From NCBI GenBank assembly GCA_023381615.1, contig JAMCQL010000065.1, positions 56,531-120,530 of the forward strand: a DNA stretch of 64,000 bases, in the 5' to 3' direction. The notes under the pieces are model-generated. The model saw only the letters and a program-made list of their open reading frames with translations. It ran no database searches and had not been told where the DNA came from. Position numbers and translations under genes: made by a program. How positions within the stretch are numbered: the first letter of the stretch is position 1; each line of letters opens with the position of its first letter. Positions 43,394 to 51,502 of the stretch are shown one piece after another. This DNA comes from Bacteroidota bacterium. Its GTDB lineage: Bacteria; Bacteroidota; Ignavibacteria; Kryptoniales; JAKASW01.

Positions 43394-43851
43394 TTCTTGT
43401 CCCGACGAAGGTCAGGATCCTTCAGAAGAAGCTCAGAAAGCGCAAAAGCCGCGGCAAAGTATGAAAATTTTCCGAAACCGGTTACGGTCCCCTTGCATAC
43501 TTCGGATATTGCGCTCTTTCTTCGAAATTCTTCACGGGCGAATACTTGAGAGAGGTGCACTTCGACGACAGGCTTCTTGATAGCGGCAATGGCATCTCTC
43601 AAAGCGTAACTGTAATGAGACAACGCGCCTGCGTTTAGAATAACACCGTCAAATCCATCTCGCTCGACAGATTGAATTTTGTCTACCAGCTCGCCCTCGC
43701 TGTTCGTTTGAAAAAACTCAAACGTGACATCGGGAAACCGGTTCATCAACTCTGAATTTATCATCGCAAGCGTATCGCTGCCGTAGATCTGCGGCTCGCG
43801 CAAGCCTGTGAGATTAAGATTAGGTCCGTTGGCTGCGAGAAGTTTCATCAT
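43390..43851 (-). CDS. aroQ: Type II 3-dehydroquinate dehydratase
   Basis: The 153-residue enzyme of the shikimate pathway contains NGPNLNLTGLREPQIYG (catalytic Tyr loop), EGELVDKIQ, LNAGALSHYSYALRDAI and VEVHLSQVFAREEFR. The last residues, DPDLRRDKK, are encoded by a palindromic module (43397-43420) and may be an acquired tail. It overlaps the HAD gene by 4 bp and the upstream small gene by 32 bp. Confidence 0.93.
   Translation of the reverse strand: MMKLLAANGPNLNLTGLREPQIYGSDTLAMINSELMNRFPDVTFEFFQTNSEGELVDKIQSVERDGFDGVILNAGALSHYSYALRDAIAAIKKPVVEVHLSQVFAREEFRRKSAISEVCKGTVTGFGKFSYFAAAFALSELLLKDPDLRRDKK
43397..43420. repeat. Palindromic module in aroQ 3' end
   Basis: TTGTCCCGACGAAGGTCAGG plus ATCC shares the GTCCCGAC...GTC(A/G)GGATCC pattern with nuoN (25490-25507) and the SDR downstream region (34136-34156). 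It contributes the final codons of AroQ. Confidence 0.5.
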
Positions 43852-44113
43852 GTGGCTCCATCTGTTCTTCGATGTACTCGCGCACCGCAGGCTTCAAGAA
43901 AAGGTTTTCGATTCCGACTTCAGATAGACTTTTCGCCAGCGTAGACGCGCGGTGTTTTGGTTCGAATCTTTTATTTATGACAATGAGTTTCTCTTCCTTC
44001 AAAATACAATATCCGCCGCTAAAATCTCCCTTCTCGTAAATCACCTTTAACCCGAGTTGCAAGGCGGCTTCTTCTAATTCAGCTATTAACGCTTCTGTCT
44101 TCAGCTTCGGCAT
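43820..44113 (-). CDS. Conserved small hypothetical protein
   Basis: A 97-residue protein with an alpha-beta pattern: helix KTEALIAELEEAALQLGLKV, strands around SGGYCILKEEKLIVINKR, then a helical C-terminus. The GGYCIL...LIVINKR pattern occurs in small uncharacterised FCB-group proteins, from memory. It overlaps aroQ by 32 bp and the membrane protein gene by 35 bp, which supports it being translated. No function can be assigned. Confidence 0.7.
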   Translation of the reverse strand: MPKLKTEALIAELEEAALQLGLKVIYEKGDFSGGYCILKEEKLIVINKRFEPKHRASTLAKSLSEVGIENLFLKPAVREYIEEQMEPHDETSRSQRT

Positions 44114-44717
44114 TTTCTAAAATTATCTTTTCTGATTTTTTCTTTTTTATCGGACGAAAGACGATGGCTCCAATCGCACTATAATACGAAAGTATCGCAA
44201 TTACTGATAATCCACCAAGTCCGCGGACGCGCTCCGCAAATAATCTCCGCATCTCTTCGCGCAGCGGGCCGGGATCGGCGCCAAGGAAAAGCTGTAATTG
44301 GAAGTCAACGTATGAAACGAAGAATTTGAAATCGAGATAGGAAGTGTACATCTCGACAGGAATAAACATGGCAAACAGAATCACTGCCATCAGCGCGTTC
44401 GGATGCTCCTTCATTTTTAGGTTGGATTTCAAAAGGAAGACCACAAAACCGACGAGCGCCATCGCGTATCCGAAGACTATCAGCAGCGAAGTCCTCGCGA
44501 GGAGATTGTAGATCTCCTTTTCCGCATCGAACGGAATGTCCTGCCGGAATTTCAGCGTCCCTATTTCGACGAGATCGTTTCCGATTATTGCGCGAGCCGT
44601 CGAACCACCTAGGTAGAATATTCCGCCAACAATCATAATAAAAAGCGCAATCCTCGCACCTCTTGGGAGGCGTTCCTCGCTAAAAATATTGTCCTCCGCT
44701 ATCGTTTCGACAGTCAT
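44079..44717 (-). CDS. Hypothetical membrane protein with four to five helices
   Basis: From the ATG at 44717 the product is 212 residues with hydrophobic segments at about 24-45, 70-95, 105-130 and 180-205. The tracked start at 44858 lies within mqnD and is rejected. No conserved motif is recognised. The C-terminus is highly charged (KKKKSEKIILENAEAEDR). It sits between mqnD (28 bp gap) and the 97-residue gene in a tight operon. Confidence 0.65.
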   Translation of the reverse strand: MTVETIAEDNIFSEERLPRGARIALFIMIVGGIFYLGGSTARAIIGNDLVEIGTLKFRQDIPFDAEKEIYNLLARTSLLIVFGYAMALVGFVVFLLKSNLKMKEHPNALMAVILFAMFIPVEMYTSYLDFKFFVSYVDFQLQLFLGADPGPLREEMRRLFAERVRGLGGLSVIAILSYYSAIGAIVFRPIKKKKSEKIILENAEAEDRSVNS

Positions 44718-44745
44718 TTTGCCGCAATATCCGTTAATATGTTTA

Positions 44746-45588
44746 TCACAATTTTTCCGGCGTCTCGATGAACTCGGCGGAACATCTTTCCGGCAAAAGA
44801 GAGCGCTCAAAAGCCAAATCGAGAAAGAGCTGAATAGCTTCCTTTCCCTTTTTTCCATAATCGAGCGTCCAATCGTTCACGTACATTCCGACAAATTTGT
44901 CCGCAAGATTCGTGTCCATTCCGCGCGCAAAACTCAAGGCATATTCCAAAGCTTCTTCGCGATGCTCAAGAGAATAGGCGATACTCTTCTTTAAATAGTA
45001 AGCAGCTTTCTTCTTAACATCGAGTGGTAAATCGCGGCGGATCACATTTCCGCCCAAAGGCAGAGGCAATTTGAATTTTTCTTTAAACCAGGCACCGAGG
45101 TCAACAATGTTATGAAGTCCGCTCGTTCCGTAAGTAAGTTGACCTTCATGTATGATCAGTCCTGCCTCGAACTCACCGGCGATCACTTTGTCGGTTATCT
45201 GGTCGAACGGGACGACCTCATATTCAAATTTCCCCGCGAATATACTCAGCGCAAGATACGCTGAAGTTCTTTTGCCCGGAATCGCGATCTTGAGATTGTT
45301 GATGTCTTCAACTCTGTACGGCTTCCTGCTGACAACCACCGGTCCGTAGCCGTCTCCCATGCTCGCGCCGCTGCTCAGCATCTGATACTTGTCGGCGACA
45401 TAGGGGTATGCGTGAATGGAAACCGCGCTCACCTCGTATTCACCTTTCATCGCTTTCTGGTTCAACGTTTCGATGTCGCTTAAAATATTCTCAAATTCAA
45501 TTTCGTCAGTGTCAAACTTATTGTTTGCAAGTGCATAAAACATGAACGCATCGTCCGAATCCGGACTGTGAGCAACTCTAATTTTCAC
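44746..45588 (-). CDS. mqnD: 1,4-dihydroxy-6-naphthoate synthase (futalosine menaquinone pathway)
   Basis: MqnD turns cyclic dehypoxanthine futalosine into 1,4-dihydroxy-6-naphthoate for menaquinone. The sequence has the family start RVAHSPDSDDAFMFYALA, then VSAVSIHAYPYVADKYQMLSSG and GPVVVSRKPY. The tracked start includes 26 extra residues within nth; a GTG at 45588 preceded by GAAAGAAGA is preferred and gives 280 residues. It overlaps nth by 11 bp. No mqnA, B, C or E lies in the window. It implies menaquinone as the quinone partner for complex I here. Confidence 0.92.
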   Translation of the reverse strand: MKIRVAHSPDSDDAFMFYALANNKFDTDEIEFENILSDIETLNQKAMKGEYEVSAVSIHAYPYVADKYQMLSSGASMGDGYGPVVVSRKPYRVEDINNLKIAIPGKRTSAYLALSIFAGKFEYEVVPFDQITDKVIAGEFEAGLIIHEGQLTYGTSGLHNIVDLGAWFKEKFKLPLPLGGNVIRRDLPLDVKKKAAYYLKKSIAYSLEHREEALEYALSFARGMDTNLADKFVGMYVNDWTLDYGKKGKEAIQLFLDLAFERSLLPERCSAEFIETPEKL

Positions 45589-46327
45589 TCTTCTTTCCTT
45601 TCTTCTTTTCCACAGGATTCCGACTCTTGCCGGAAGAAAAACTAAATGCTGAAGGGCACAATTCATTTAAGATGCATTCTTCGCACTTCGGAGCGCGCGC
45701 GATACAAATTTTCCTTCCGTGCGACATCAAAAGATGATTGAGCGTTGTCCAATTATTTTTGGGAAACAATCCCATCAAATCAAATTCTATCTTCGTCGGA
45801 TCGTCTGTCTTGCTGAAACCGAGTCTCTGCGCCAGTCTCCGAACGTGTGTATCGACAGCAATTCCCGGAACACCGAACGCATTACCCAACAGAACATTTG
45901 CAGTTTTCCTTCCGACGCCGTCGAGCGTCAAGAGTTCTTCCATCGTGCGTGGAACTTCTCCGCCAAATTTCTCAACGATAGCTCTACTGCAGTTCATCAC
46001 CGCTTTTGCTTTTTGCCTGAAAAATCCCGTCGACTTGATGTCTTTTTCAAGCTCGCGCCTATCAGCTTCCGCAAAACTTTTCAGCGTAGGGTATTTTCTA
46101 AACAGATCAGGAGTCACGATGTTGACACGAGCATCGGTACATTGCGCAGACAAAATTGTCGCAACCAACAGCTCAAACGGAGTATTGAAGTCGAGCGCGA
46201 TCTTTGCTTCTGGATAATTTTTCTTCAGCAGCGCAAATACTTTTTTCGCGCGATCCTTTTCGATACGTTTCCGGTCTTGTGATATTTCTTGTGCAGGCAC
46301 TTTCACAGTTTTTCGAGTTATTGACAC
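45578..46327 (-). CDS. nth: Endonuclease III (DNA glycosylase/AP lyase)
   Basis: The 249-residue base-excision enzyme has the helix-hairpin-helix LLTLDGVGRKTANVLLG with catalytic Lys, the VDTHVRRLAQRLG Asp, and a [4Fe-4S] cluster motif CIARAPKCEECILNELC (C-x6-C-x2-C-x5-C). It removes oxidised pyrimidines. There is a basic N-terminal leader of about 20 residues. It heads the run that continues through mqnD to acpS. Confidence 0.95.
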   Translation of the reverse strand: MSITRKTVKVPAQEISQDRKRIEKDRAKKVFALLKKNYPEAKIALDFNTPFELLVATILSAQCTDARVNIVTPDLFRKYPTLKSFAEADRRELEKDIKSTGFFRQKAKAVMNCSRAIVEKFGGEVPRTMEELLTLDGVGRKTANVLLGNAFGVPGIAVDTHVRRLAQRLGFSKTDDPTKIEFDLMGLFPKNNWTTLNHLLMSHGRKICIARAPKCEECILNELCPSAFSFSSGKSRNPVEKKKGKKSEN

Positions 46328-46393
46328 GTTAATTTAGTCAACTGAACCTGCTTAGGCAAACTCTGCGAGGACATGGCCGACTCCCCGCTCAGT

Positions 46394-46436
46394 CACCTTT
46401 GCGCCTTCGCGGTGAAGAAAACCGCTAAGGCGCAGA
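46394..46436. repeat. Hairpin repeat of the CCTTTGCGCCTT...AAGGCGCAGAG type
   Basis: CTTTGCGCCTTCGCGGT and ACCGCTAAGGCGCAGAG are inverted copies around a 7-nt loop. A related sequence occupies the gap at 51364-51497. Sequences of this type are seen as dispersed intergenic repeats in many environmental bacteria. Confidence 0.65.
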
Positions 46437-46474
46437 GACGCTAAGTAATCAATTCCTTGACCTTGCGATGAGAA

Positions 46475-46849
46475 TCAGACCGACTCTTCCAACCCGGTTT
46501 CAAGTGGCGGGTATTTCAGGCGATCGGGGGCATAACGAGGACCTTTGATCAATAACCGTTCAATAACTTCCCCGCCAATTATGTGTCTCTCAATTATTTC
46601 GGCGACATCTTCCTCCTTCACGCTGCCGTACCATACACCTTCGGGATAAATGACGACATTCGGACCATGTGAACATGCGTCGAGGCATCCGGAAGCATTT
46701 GCTCTCACTTTTGCCTTCAAACCTCGTGCTTTCAGTTCCTTTTTAAATAACTCACGAATAGACTCGCTCCCCTTTTGCGCACACGAGCCTTTGGGATCGT
46801 CGTCTCTCCTCCTGTTCGTGCAAATGAAAATGTGTCTTACGTATCTCAT
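46475..46849 (-). CDS. Thioredoxin-like [2Fe-2S] ferredoxin
   Basis: The 124-residue protein matches the thioredoxin-fold 2Fe-2S ferredoxin family: FICTNRRRDDDPKGSCAQKG at the N-terminus and ASGCLDACSHGPNVVIYPEG with the second Cys pair. Four cysteines of the pattern C-x(n)-C...C-x3-C should hold the cluster. It probably acts as an electron carrier. It lies 4 bp after the 85-residue gene in an operon with a plant-type ferredoxin and polX. Confidence 0.87.
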   Translation of the reverse strand: MRYVRHIFICTNRRRDDDPKGSCAQKGSESIRELFKKELKARGLKAKVRANASGCLDACSHGPNVVIYPEGVWYGSVKEEDVAEIIERHIIGGEVIERLLIKGPRYAPDRLKYPPLETGLEESV

Positions 46850-46853
46850 GTCA

Positions 46854-47111
46854 TTAACATGCTGGAAAGCTGTTTGAATTCACAAGCAAGAGAAGGTCGT
46901 TCTCGAAAGTATTGTTCCCAAAAGTCTCGTCCGAAGGATACTCGAAGCCCCTCGTTACATTGAAGAGCACGAAGGAACCGTCGGCGGCATTTTCACCGAA
47001 AAGTTTGTAAACAAAACTTGGTACCTGATTTCCCGGGGAACTTCCCGGATCGATTTCAAATTTCACAATTTCACCCGAGAATCCCTTGCTCATGAAAACT
47101 TGCATCACCAA
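46854..47111 (-). CDS. Small hypothetical protein between two ferredoxins
   Basis: An 85-residue ORF overlapping the 2Fe-2S ferredoxin stop by 7 bp and ending 4 bp before the thioredoxin-like ferredoxin. Its sequence (EIVKFEIDPGSSPGNQVPSF, GSFVLFNVTRGFEYPSDE) is not low-complexity and looks like a folded small protein. No family is recognised. Tight packing in the operon is the main support. Confidence 0.55.
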   Translation of the reverse strand: MVMQVFMSKGFSGEIVKFEIDPGSSPGNQVPSFVYKLFGENAADGSFVLFNVTRGFEYPSDETFGNNTFENDLLLLVNSNSFPAC

Positions 47112-47392
47112 TACCCTGTAGTTATGCTGACATCTCCGAAGACTCTCGCACTACAAGCGACTCTCTCACTCTTACCGTAATCTCTGGTCTTCATCAATTT
47201 CTTCTCGCAATCTCCCGGTTGGGATAAGTTTTCAATTCCTGCGACCACTTCCACTTTGCACCAACCACACACACAGTCTCCTCTGCAGGAGCTTCCGATC
47301 GGAACTCCGTTGACTCGCGCAGCTTTGAAGAGTGTCTCTCCGTTTTTTATCTCGACTTCTCTATTAAGCGGAACGAATTTAACCTTTGGCAT
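47105..47392 (-). CDS. Plant-type [2Fe-2S] ferredoxin
   Basis: A 95-residue protein with the cluster motif GSSCRGDCVCGWCKVEV (C-x4-C-x2-C, with a further Cys near the C-terminus in VACSAR) of the adrenodoxin/plant-type ferredoxin fold. It is a likely soluble electron carrier. Its ATG lies inside the 3' end of polX (14 bp overlap), and GGAAAG upstream serves as its ribosome site. Confidence 0.88.
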   Translation of the reverse strand: MPKVKFVPLNREVEIKNGETLFKAARVNGVPIGSSCRGDCVCGWCKVEVVAGIENLSQPGDCEKKLMKTRDYGKSERVACSARVFGDVSITTGYW

Positions 47393-49208
47393 TCTTTCCG
47401 AAGGATCTCGACGAGTCGTCCACGACCCTACTGGGTCGAAGACCCGTAGGTTTACAACTCTTCGAGTTCATAAACTCGTAGAGGAGTCGTCGACCTGTGG
47501 ACAGAAATTTCTTCACTTCATCGACGTCCATCGTGTTTACCAAATCGTCTTTTGTAAGCCAGCCCTTTCTTGCGATGAAAACTCCGTAAATGAAATCGGA
47601 CAATCCATCTTTCGAATGTGCATCAGGATTGATCGAAAATTTTATTCCGGCTTCCTTCGCTTTCTTTATTTCCCGCCAATCGATATCGAGGCGATGCGGG
47701 TTGGCATTTATCTCGATGACTTTCTTATTGCGGGCAGCGGTTTTTATAATTTCATCCATATCGACTTCGTAGCCGCTCCTTCCTAAGAGCAATCTTCCCG
47801 TCATGTGGCCGAGGAAAGTAACAAATGGATTCTTCAATGCTGTAGTAAGACGTTTTGTCGCTTCGTCTTTCTTCATGCTAAGCTTGCTGTGAACTGAACC
47901 CACCGAGAAATCGAGTTTCTTCAGCACCGCATCACTGAAGTCAAGTTTTCCATCGGAGAGTATATCGACTTCGCTCCCTTTGAAAACGAAGAAGCCTTTT
48001 CCCTCTTTATTGAGTATATCGACGGCATCGGACTGCTCTTTCAGCCTTTTCTCGTCAAGGCCGTTTGCATAGAATGCAGTCTTGCTGTGATCGCTCAGAC
48101 CGAAGTATTGGAATCCCAACTTGCGGGCAGCTTTGACCATATCTTCGATTGAATCCGCGCCGTCGCTCCAGTTTGTGTGCACGTGGAACAGGCCGAGAAT
48201 ATCTTCCGGCTCAACAAGTTTCGGTATATCTCCCTTTGCGGCGGCATTCACAGCTTCCTCATTTTCGCGAAGTTCCGGCGGAATAAACTGGAGCCCGATC
48301 TCACCGAATATTTCCTCTTCGGACTCGAAATGAATTTTGTCTTTTCCCTTTTTGAGTTCCCGCATGCCCAGATTATATCCGCGCGACGAAGCATACTCTT
48401 TAAAACTCGCAAAGAATTCCTTGCTGCCGGTCGAATGCAGAATAGCAAATGGATACTCGGCCTTATTTACGATAAAAAATTCAATTGGGATTCCATTTTC
48501 CCAAACCACGGAGACAAGGTCGCTTTGGACATCCTTGACTTTCTTGACACCTTTGAGTTTCTGCAGTGCCGCAAACAGTTTATCGCGCTCACCCGATCTG
48601 AATTTTATAACACAGTCGATGTCGCGGATTATTTCACGTCTTCGTCGGTAGCTTCCTGTGAACTGGTAATGCTCAACTCCGGAAAGTTTCTCAAGTTCGC
48701 CGGAAATTTGCAGCGCTGTTTCGTGAACGAGGTCGAGCAAGTGGTATTCGCTGTTTGCTTTCAATTGCTGGATCGCCGCGAAGACCTTGTCCTGCGTCTT
48801 TTTTCCGAAGCCTTTGAGTGTTACGAGACGGTTTTCGTTACAGGCATATTCAAGCTCGGAAATGGATTTTATGTCAAGCTGTTCATAAAGCGCGCGTACT
48901 TTGTTCGGCCCGAGTCCCTGAATTTTGAAAAGTTCAAGGAGCCCATCCGGAAAAGAACTCCGGAGGTCTTCCAAATAAGAGAGCTTGTCTGTCTCGACGA
49001 GTTCAGTCAGTTTCTTCGAAAGCGCCTCGCCGACACCCGGGATTTTTCTCGCTTCACCTTTTTTTATCAGCTCGACCACATCGGAAGTTGTCTGCGCGAT
49101 CGAACGGGCCGCACGGGAATAAGCACTGATTTTGAATTGGTCCTCGCCCTTCAGTTCGAGGAGCGAGGAAATTTCTTGGAGAACTCCGATGATTTCCTTT
49201 TTATCCAC
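47379..49208 (-). CDS. polX: PolX-type DNA polymerase / PHP exonuclease
   Basis: The 609-residue protein starts with GTG (1-bp overlap with the PAP2 gene). Residues 1-320 are a family X polymerase: helix-hairpin-helix motifs (KIPGVGEALSKKLTELV; GLGPNKVRALYEQL; LKGFGKKTQDKV) and the palm FTGSYRRRREIIRDIDCVI. Residues ~340-575 are a PHP domain (FHVHTNWSDGADSIEDMV, GLSDHSKTA, KGSEVDIL, SINPDAHS). The last ~35 residues (LLYEFMNSKSCKPTGLRPS and on) are encoded by hairpin DNA and are probably not ancestral. Likely a base-excision-repair enzyme. Confidence 0.93.
   Translation of the reverse strand: MDKKEIIGVLQEISSLLELKGEDQFKISAYSRAARSIAQTTSDVVELIKKGEARKIPGVGEALSKKLTELVETDKLSYLEDLRSSFPDGLLELFKIQGLGPNKVRALYEQLDIKSISELEYACNENRLVTLKGFGKKTQDKVFAAIQQLKANSEYHLLDLVHETALQISGELEKLSGVEHYQFTGSYRRRREIIRDIDCVIKFRSGERDKLFAALQKLKGVKKVKDVQSDLVSVVWENGIPIEFFIVNKAEYPFAILHSTGSKEFFASFKEYASSRGYNLGMRELKKGKDKIHFESEEEIFGEIGLQFIPPELRENEEAVNAAAKGDIPKLVEPEDILGLFHVHTNWSDGADSIEDMVKAARKLGFQYFGLSDHSKTAFYANGLDEKRLKEQSDAVDILNKEGKGFFVFKGSEVDILSDGKLDFSDAVLKKLDFSVGSVHSKLSMKKDEATKRLTTALKNPFVTFLGHMTGRLLLGRSGYEVDMDEIIKTAARNKKVIEINANPHRLDIDWREIKKAKEAGIKFSINPDAHSKDGLSDFIYGVFIARKGWLTKDDLVNTMDVDEVKKFLSTGRRLLYEFMNSKSCKPTGLRPSRVVDDSSRSFGKNAKG
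47396..47506. repeat. Composite palindromic element in polX 3' end
   Basis: It contains TCCGAAGGATC, then GACGAGTCGTC, then the hairpin CTACtGGGTC-gaa-GACCCGTAG, then CTCTtCGAGTT-cata-AACTCGtAGAG, then GAGTCGTCGACC. GTCCAC and GTGGAC bracket the centre. It is read in frame as the PolX C-terminal tail. Confidence 0.7.
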
Positions 49209-49804
49209 TACCTTCCCCCCGCAAATTTATAAAAAGCCTCGACCTGAACAGCGGTAAGAAAAATACCCAATAAAGCTCCGGCGGTCACCTGCGCTTTCGT
49301 GTGCGCCTTCAATTCAACTCTTGCCCAGGATACGATTATGATTAGCAAAAATGCCGGTAAAATCTTCCAGCCAAATACGATCGCAAGTACTGTGAGCGGA
49401 CCGGCGGCGCCCATCGCATGTGCGCTTATCTTCCACTGAGTGTTTATCAAAGAGATTATGAAAGTGTTTGTCGCATAACAAAACATCAATGCATAAATAG
49501 ACACCGACGCGTTCAGAATGTAAAGCACCAAGAATCCAACAAAGTAAAAGAGCACCGAGACCAGATACGGAATTGTTCTTTGCTCGCGAATAGGAACATC
49601 GATATCGGAGACTTTCTGCCTGCGAAACAGAAAGAACAAATAAGAGAATGGAATGGCCGTTCCAAAGAGCACCGAAATACCTGCGATAAGAAGCCTATTT
49701 GTTTCTTGCCCGGTGAAATAAGTAAGCAAGACAAAGGCAACCAGAGCAAATGTTGTTGGCATAAAAACGTAAGATATGACTTCAGCCGCCTTCTGTTTCA
49801 CCAA
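49208..49804 (-). CDS. PAP2-like (phosphatidic acid phosphatase-type) membrane protein
   Basis: The 198-residue protein has about six helices. The segments WKISAHAMGAAGP and SWARVELKAHTKAQVTAGALLG match the second and third PAP2 motifs (SxxH, and SRxxxxxHxxxxxxxG with Trp-Ala preceding). The first motif KxxxxxxRP is replaced by VPIREQRTIPY, so it may be a non-canonical member. A lipid-phosphate phosphatase or undecaprenyl pyrophosphatase role is possible. Its stop overlaps the polX GTG by 1 bp. Confidence 0.75.
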   Translation of the reverse strand: MVKQKAAEVISYVFMPTTFALVAFVLLTYFTGQETNRLLIAGISVLFGTAIPFSYLFFLFRRQKVSDIDVPIREQRTIPYLVSVLFYFVGFLVLYILNASVSIYALMFCYATNTFIISLINTQWKISAHAMGAAGPLTVLAIVFGWKILPAFLLIIIVSWARVELKAHTKAQVTAGALLGIFLTAVQVEAFYKFAGGR

Positions 49805-49856
49805 TGAATTTAGTTTGGCTTGCCCAAATTCGCAATAAACCCCGCAAGAGGAGAAG

Positions 49857-50078
49857 TTATTCCAATACTTCTATGATTTTACCGCGAGACATCCCGCCTT
49901 TGACCAAACGAATTTTCGAACGTGGTTTTTTCAAAAATTCGCTGAGCAAGTCCAGAACGGCTTCGTTAGCCTTCCCGTCAACCGGCTTGGCTCGCACGAA
50001 TATCTCGAAACTATCGGGACTCTTTGGGATCACTTTATTTTGCTTTGAGGATGGATGGACTTTGACTTTCAAATACAT
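49857..50078 (-). CDS. DUF167/YggU family protein
   Basis: The true start is the ATG at 50078, giving 73 residues: MYLKVKVHPSSKQNKV, PVDGKANEAVLDLLSEFLKKPRSKIRLVKGGMSRGKIIEV. The tracked extension (VGSNPTAPTLESR) is an artefact of translating the adjacent tRNA. YggU-fold proteins are widespread with unknown function. It follows tRNA-Pro and precedes the PAP2-like gene by 52 bp. Confidence 0.88.
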   Translation of the reverse strand: MYLKVKVHPSSKQNKVIPKSPDSFEIFVRAKPVDGKANEAVLDLLSEFLKKPRSKIRLVKGGMSRGKIIEVLE

Positions 50079-50092
50079 TCGACTCTCAAGTG

Positions 50093-50167
50093 TCGGGGCG
50101 GTGGGATTCGAACCCACGACCTCTTGGTCCCGAACCAAGCGCTCTAACCGGGCTGAGCCACGCCCCG
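50093..50167 (-). tRNA. tRNA-Pro (anticodon CGG)
   Basis: Read on the minus strand, the 75-nt cloverleaf begins CGGGGCG and ends CGCCCCG plus discriminator A. The anticodon arm is CTTGG-TTCGGGA-CCAAG with anticodon CGG, and the T arm is GTGGG-TTCGAAT-CCCAC. CGGGG at the 5' end is typical of tRNA-Pro. The CCA tail is not encoded (ACA follows). Confidence 0.95.
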
Positions 50168-50250
50168 CAGATGTTAAGTTAACTTATCTGGGGTAAGAAC
50201 TGCAAGAATTGGATGAGATATTTTTGAGTCGAGGAAGCTTCGGCTATACC

Positions 50251-51357
50251 CTATGGCAGCGAGCTGTTGAACTTCTTTCTGCGGTTGCTGATGTAATCGA
50301 CGAAAATGTATTCACCAAGTTTATTCAAAGACGAATAGTAGGCGCGCCCCTTGTTAGCTTGAGTCAGTTCTTCCACGAAGTTTATCAGATACGGATCCTT
50401 CGCTACCATGAAAGTGCTAATGACGATTTTCTCTCTACGACACGCAACCGCTTCATCAAGTGTCTTATTGACTATCCTCGGGTCGAGTCCGAACGAGTTT
50501 CTGTATAGCCTGCCGGAATCATCGAAAATTGCCGAAGGCTTCCCGTCCGTTACATGAAAGATTTGTTTGTTTATGTTCCCTTTCCTCCGCAAGATACTAC
50601 GCGCAAGTCTAAGGGCAGCAAGTGTGTTTGTGTGGTACGGGCCGACCGTCACGAAAGGAAGTTCAGCCAGAGTTATTTCCTTCGCGTCGTCGCCAAAGAC
50701 AACTATGTTTAAGTGATCTTTCGGGAACTTAGTTCGTATCAGCTCGGCAAGCGCAAGAGAAACCTGCTTCGCCGGAGTGATTCTGTCCTCGCCGTACAAA
50801 ATCATCGAATGGCTGATATCGAGAAGCACGACAGTTGCGCAGTTTGTAAGATGCTCGGTCTCGTAAATTTCTATGTCGTCTTCTTCGAGTCGGAAATTGT
50901 CAATACTGTCATGTCTCAAAGCATTAGTGAGAGTCGAAGTAAGGTCGATGTTTGTTGGCAAATCACCGAACGTATATTTCTTCGTTTCGCTGAGCCGGTC
51001 TACTCCCTGTCCGGTGTGCGGCGATTCATGCGACCCTTCCGGGCTTTTCTTAAGGTTGGAGAAGACTTCGCGTAGGGCATCTTCGCGTATCCGCTGAACG
51101 CCTTTCGAAGTCAGAATGACAACATCCTTGGCGTCTTCGATATATCCGAGTTCTTTCAATTTGTTTATGAATTCCTCGAGCGTCATTTCCTGATCGAAGA
51201 GCTCATATTCCTGACCAAGCTGGCGCATCCATTCGAGAGCCTCCTCCGGATCGCCGCTCGTCTGCAGAAGAAGATAGCTGAACATCGAAAGCATATTTTG
51301 CAGGCGCTGTTCATCCGTCATCGAATTTTCCGTCCACTTCGAATATCTAAACTTCAT
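50251..51357 (-). CDS. VWA domain protein (MoxR/chelatase-partner type)
   Basis: The 368-residue protein has a helical N-terminal half and a C-terminal von Willebrand A domain with MIDAS motif [10 protein letters not shown] (DxSxS), followed by [17 protein letters not shown] and HVTDGKPSA. Such proteins pair with AAA+ ATPases of the MoxR/Mg-chelatase class, and one is encoded two genes upstream. The partner and target are unknown. The operon order is AAA-MBL-VWA; a repeat fills the 145-bp gap before this gene. Confidence 0.85.
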   Translation of the reverse strand: MKFRYSKWTENSMTDEQRLQNMLSMFSYLLLQTSGDPEEALEWMRQLGQEYELFDQEMTLEEFINKLKELGYIEDAKDVVILTSKGVQRIREDALREVFSNLKKSPEGSHESPHTGQGVDRLSETKKYTFGDLPTNIDLTSTLTNALRHDSIDNFRLEEDDIEIYETEHLTNCATVVLLDISHSMILYGEDRITPAKQVSLALAELIRTKFPKDHLNIVVFGDDAKEITLAELPFVTVGPYHTNTLAALRLARSILRRKGNINKQIFHVTDGKPSAIFDDSGRLYRNSFGLDPRIVNKTLDEAVACRREKIVISTFMVAKDPYLINFVEELTQANKGRAYYSSLNKLGEYIFVDYISNRRKKFNSSLP

Positions 51358-51363
51358 CGCTCA

Positions 51364-51497
51364 CCTCACCTTTGTGCTCCTGCAGAGAACACCGCAAAGG
51401 CGCGACGGCGCAAGGAAACAAGAAGCTATACTAATCTCTGTGCGAAACGTCGGCACACTTCTTTGCGTCATTGCACCTCAGCGGTTTTTCATTTGTT
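51364..51497. repeat. Repeat-filled gap between MBL and VWA genes
   Basis: The sequence CACCTTTGTGCTCC...ACCGCAAAGGCGC at one end and TTGCACCTCAGCGGT at the other resembles the 46394-46436 hairpin repeat in a longer, decayed form. No gene is evident. Confidence 0.5.
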
Positions 51498-51502
51498 TGA
51501 AA

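Noticed and set aside
48177-49232. 351-aa plus-strand ORF
   Set aside because: It lies entirely antisense to polX, whose motifs are clear; it is a frame shadow.
50079-50138. N-terminal extension of the YggU ORF (VGSNPTAPTLESR)
   Set aside because: This peptide is the translation of the 3' half of tRNA-Pro, a common annotation artefact.
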